A stretch of DNA of 15,963 bases from Ruminococcus sp. UBA3286 (lineage in GTDB: Bacteria > Bacillota > Clostridia > Oscillospirales > Ruminococcaceae): assembly GCA_002362135.1 (NCBI GenBank), contig DETO01000031.1:28960-44922 (forward strand), read 5' to 3'. The notes beneath the pieces are model-generated. The model saw nothing but the letters and a program-made list of their open reading frames with translations. It searched no databases and was not told where the DNA came from. Shown in pieces: positions 13,900 to 15,963 of this stretch. Both the position numbers and the translations under genes were made by a program. The stretch's first letter is position 1; each line of letters opens with the position of its first letter.

Positions 13900-14089
13900 A
13901 AATAGCGGAGATCTAATATACTCGCATCTGTTGCAAAATGTCCAAAGGATGCTGAACAGAAATTTTGTATGTCAAGGCGGAGGAGGAAAGCGGGCTGATG
14001 CCCGGTGACGACGACAACGCAGACAGACAAAATTTATGTCAGCATTACTGGATATTTTGCAACAGAGGCGAGTATCATCTCCGCTATTT
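13900..14089 (+). repeat. 190-bp imperfect palindrome forming the 5' UTR of the Na/Pi gene
   Basis: The outer arms AAATAGCGGAGAT (13900-13912) and their exact complement (14077-14089) are followed inward by ATACTCGC (13918-13925/14068-14075), TCTGTTGCAAAAT (13927-13939/14054-14066), TCCA, ATGCTG and AAATTTTGT matches. A central CGGGC-TGAT-GCCCG hairpin (13991-14004) lies among unpaired purine-rich sequence. It could be a MITE-like insertion; from memory the CTGTTGCAAA block resembles IS6-family terminal repeats. It could instead be a true structured leader. The right arm ends in a T-run (14087-14091), as an intrinsic terminator or attenuator would. No transposase is present. Confidence 0.65.
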
Positions 14090-14127
14090 TTATGCGGACA
14101 AGCTTCCGCTGAAAAGGAGAACCTGTT

Positions 14128-15924
14128 ATGGGCGATTTTTCTATTTTCAACATTTTTACTATGCTGGGCGGACTTGCTTTTTTCCTCTACGGCATGAACG
14201 TTATGTCAACGGGGCTTGAAAAGCTCGCAGGCGGCAAAATGGAGGTCGCGCTAAAAAAGATGACTTCCAATCCTTTTATGGCTCTCATTCTCGGAACGGT
14301 AATCACCGTAGCCATTCAGTCGTCATCAGCTATGACCGTTATGACCGTAGGTTTTGTAAATTCGGGTATCATGGCTCTTTTTGATACTGTTGCAGTAAGT
14401 TTCGGCGCAAATATAGGCACAACTTTTACGGCGTGGCTGCTTTGCCTGAACGGTATTGACGGCGGAGAGGGAAGCGGCATCGGAAGTTTCTTTATGAAAC
14501 TTATCAAACCCGAATCTTTTTCACCGCTTATCGCTCTTGTCGGTATTATCATGATAATGACCTGCAAAAAGGCAAAGAAAAAGGATATCGGACGTATTCT
14601 TATTGGATTTGCCGTTCTTATGACGGGTATGGATCTGATGAAAACCTCCATTGATCCTCTGGCAAGTTCCCCCGAATTTCAAGAGATCCTCACGGCTTTT
14701 AAAAATCCTGTTCTTGGAGTTATCGTTGGCGCAGTATTCACGGGAATCATACAAAGTTCCGCCGGTTCTGTAGGTATACTCATGGCATTTTCGGCAGGCG
14801 GCGCGCTTACATACGAAATGGCGCTTCCTATCATAATGGGACTTAATATTGGCACTTGCGTAACAGCTCTTATTTCAAGTATAGGCGTAAACAAAGACGC
14901 AAAGCGCGTTGCAGTTATCCACGTGCTTATCAACACCGTCGGAACGCTGATATTACTGCCTGTTACTTTACTTCTGCAAAATTTTACGGGATTCGGAGAA
15001 TTTATGGCGCAGCCCGTCGGATTCGTAGGAATAGCGGCAATGCATACGATATTCAACGTGCTTGTTACCGCAATGCTCATGCCTTTTTCCAAGCAGCTTG
15101 TAAAAATTTCTCAGTTTATAATACGCGATAAAAAAGGTGAAGCAGAAAAATCCAATGTGTTTAACGCGCTGGATTCCAGATTCCTTGCGACTCCCGGCGT
15201 TGCCGTTGAAGCCTGCCACGGAGTTGCCGTTGAAATGGCGATTGAAACGCGCAAGTCTATCAACGACGCGCTCGCGCTTCTGACCACGCCTTATAATGAG
15301 GATACTGTCAAAAAAGTTATCAAATCCGAGGATTTAATTGATAAATACGAGGATAAAATAAACAGCTATCTTATTAAAATCTCCAAAAGCAGTATAACCG
15401 GCAAGGACAGCCGCACGGTATCAAAAATGATGCACTGCGTTGGCAATTTCGAAAGAATTTCCGACCACGCCGTAAATCTTATCGAATCCGTTCAGGAAAT
15501 GCATGAAAAGGGAATCGCTTTTTCTGCGGAATGTCTGAACGAAATCGTTGTAATTTCCGACGCCGTTGCCGAAAATATCGATTCCGCATTCAACGCATAT
15601 ATTAATGATGATCTCGCTATCGCTCATAAGGTAGAGCCGCTTGAAGAAGTTGTGGACAACCTCAGCACGGAATTGAAAAACCGCCATATCCGACGCCTGC
15701 AAAATGACGAATGCACTGTGGAACTGGGATATATTTTCCAGGACGTGCTTACAAATCTGGAGCGAATTTCCGACCACTGCTCCAATATAGCAGGCTGTCT
15801 TATCGAAACTGACGAAAAAACCAATATTCACGCTTATCTCAGCGATATCAAGAAAAACGACGAGACTTTCCGCGAAGAATACATTATGTACTCCGAACAG
15901 TATTTCGCCCGCCTCGACGACTAA
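14128..15924 (+). CDS. Na/Pi-cotransporter family protein with PhoU-like domain
   Basis: A 598-residue membrane protein of the bacterial type II Na+/phosphate symporter family (NptA/YjbB-like), moving phosphate with sodium; some relatives act mainly in export. Two inverted halves each carry the QSS signature: QSSSAMTVMTVG (64-75) and QSSAGSVGILMA (209-220), with GANIGTT (93-99) and LNIGTCVTA (239-247) as partner loops. Membrane helices run to about residue 335. The rest (about 355-590) is helical and PhoU-like, typically a cytoplasmic regulatory part. AGGAG lies 8 nt before the ATG. It sits alone behind its promoter and long leader, with no pst/pho genes nearby. Transport direction cannot be inferred. 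Confidence 0.92.
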   Translation: MGDFSIFNIFTMLGGLAFFLYGMNVMSTGLEKLAGGKMEVALKKMTSNPFMALILGTVITVAIQSSSAMTVMTVGFVNSGIMALFDTVAVSFGANIGTTFTAWLLCLNGIDGGEGSGIGSFFMKLIKPESFSPLIALVGIIMIMTCKKAKKKDIGRILIGFAVLMTGMDLMKTSIDPLASSPEFQEILTAFKNPVLGVIVGAVFTGIIQSSAGSVGILMAFSAGGALTYEMALPIIMGLNIGTCVTALISSIGVNKDAKRVAVIHVLINTVGTLILLPVTLLLQNFTGFGEFMAQPVGFVGIAAMHTIFNVLVTAMLMPFSKQLVKISQFIIRDKKGEAEKSNVFNALDSRFLATPGVAVEACHGVAVEMAIETRKSINDALALLTTPYNEDTVKKVIKSEDLIDKYEDKINSYLIKISKSSITGKDSRTVSKMMHCVGNFERISDHAVNLIESVQEMHEKGIAFSAECLNEIVVISDAVAENIDSAFNAYINDDLAIAHKVEPLEEVVDNLSTELKNRHIRRLQNDECTVELGYIFQDVLTNLERISDHCSNIAGCLIETDEKTNIHAYLSDIKKNDETFREEYIMYSEQYFARLDD

Positions 15925-15963
15925 AAATCAATTTTTACCTGTGCGGCATTATGCAGGGGGACG

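Noticed and set aside
13900..14127. Known metabolite riboswitch in the Na/Pi leader
   Set aside because: No conserved core of any riboswitch class I can recall was recognised; the simple end-to-end symmetry fits a palindromic element better.
13965..14219. 84-codon frame (or its internal ATG at 13998 after AGGAGG) overlapping the Na/Pi gene start
   Set aside because: The ribosome binding site is 11 nt from the ATG, the ATG lies in the central hairpin, and the later part merely shadows the transporter gene in another frame. It could only matter as a leader ORF if ribosome profiling supports it.

Overview
The window looks like chromosomal DNA from a spore-forming, low-to-mid GC Firmicute, most likely a clostridial gut or rumen lineage (Ruminococcus/Oscillospiraceae-like). 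This rests on the yabP-yabQ-divIC-S1 sporulation/division cluster, the secG-rnr pair, the Ser/Thr/Glu-rich lipoprotein, strong AGGAGG-type ribosome binding sites and consensus sigma-A promoters. No tRNA, rRNA, CRISPR array, phage gene or transposase was seen. The genus is an inference.

Layout. (1) Minus strand, 64-882: atpB, encoding F0 subunit a, with its own promoter and a possible short leader ORF. The ATP synthase operon continues off the left edge; positions 1-63 lie downstream of atpB and show no recognisable gene. (2) Minus strand, 966-8369: a compact glycan operon transcribed leftwards from a perfect TTGACA-17-TATAAT promoter. Its order is polyprenyl-phosphate sugar-1-phosphate transferase, manC, gmd, a GT4 glycosyltransferase, a 74-residue acidic protein, a second GT4 glycosyltransferase, rmd, and a 115-residue helical protein. 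manC, gmd and rmd convert mannose-1-P to GDP-mannose, then GDP-4-keto-6-deoxy-mannose, then GDP-D-rhamnose. Start-stop overlaps link most of the genes. (3) 8253-8635: about 380 bp without a gene, holding the glycan-operon leader and promoter, a 158-bp imperfect palindrome that resembles a non-autonomous mobile element, and the terminator of the next operon. (4) Minus strand, 8636-10284: yabP-yabQ-divIC-yabR-like S1 protein. (5) Plus strand, 10420-13823: secG with its promoter and terminator, then rnr (RNase R) and a lipoprotein gene. (6) 13824-14127: about 300 bp without a convincing gene, holding a sigma-A promoter and a 190-bp imperfect palindrome that would form the 5' UTR of the next gene. 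(7) Plus strand, 14128-15924: a Na/Pi-cotransporter-family protein with a PhoU-like tail. Positions 15925-15963 show nothing assignable.

How it fits together. The left half makes a GDP-D-rhamnose-dependent, polyprenyl-linked surface glycan. The initiating enzyme loads the first sugar phosphate on the lipid carrier and two GT4 enzymes extend it. No flippase, polymerase or ABC exporter is present, although both ends of the operon are visible. The central and right parts are ordinary housekeeping and sporulation genes. The least explained items are the two palindromic intergenic elements, the two small proteins of the glycan operon, and the leader ORF ahead of atpB.
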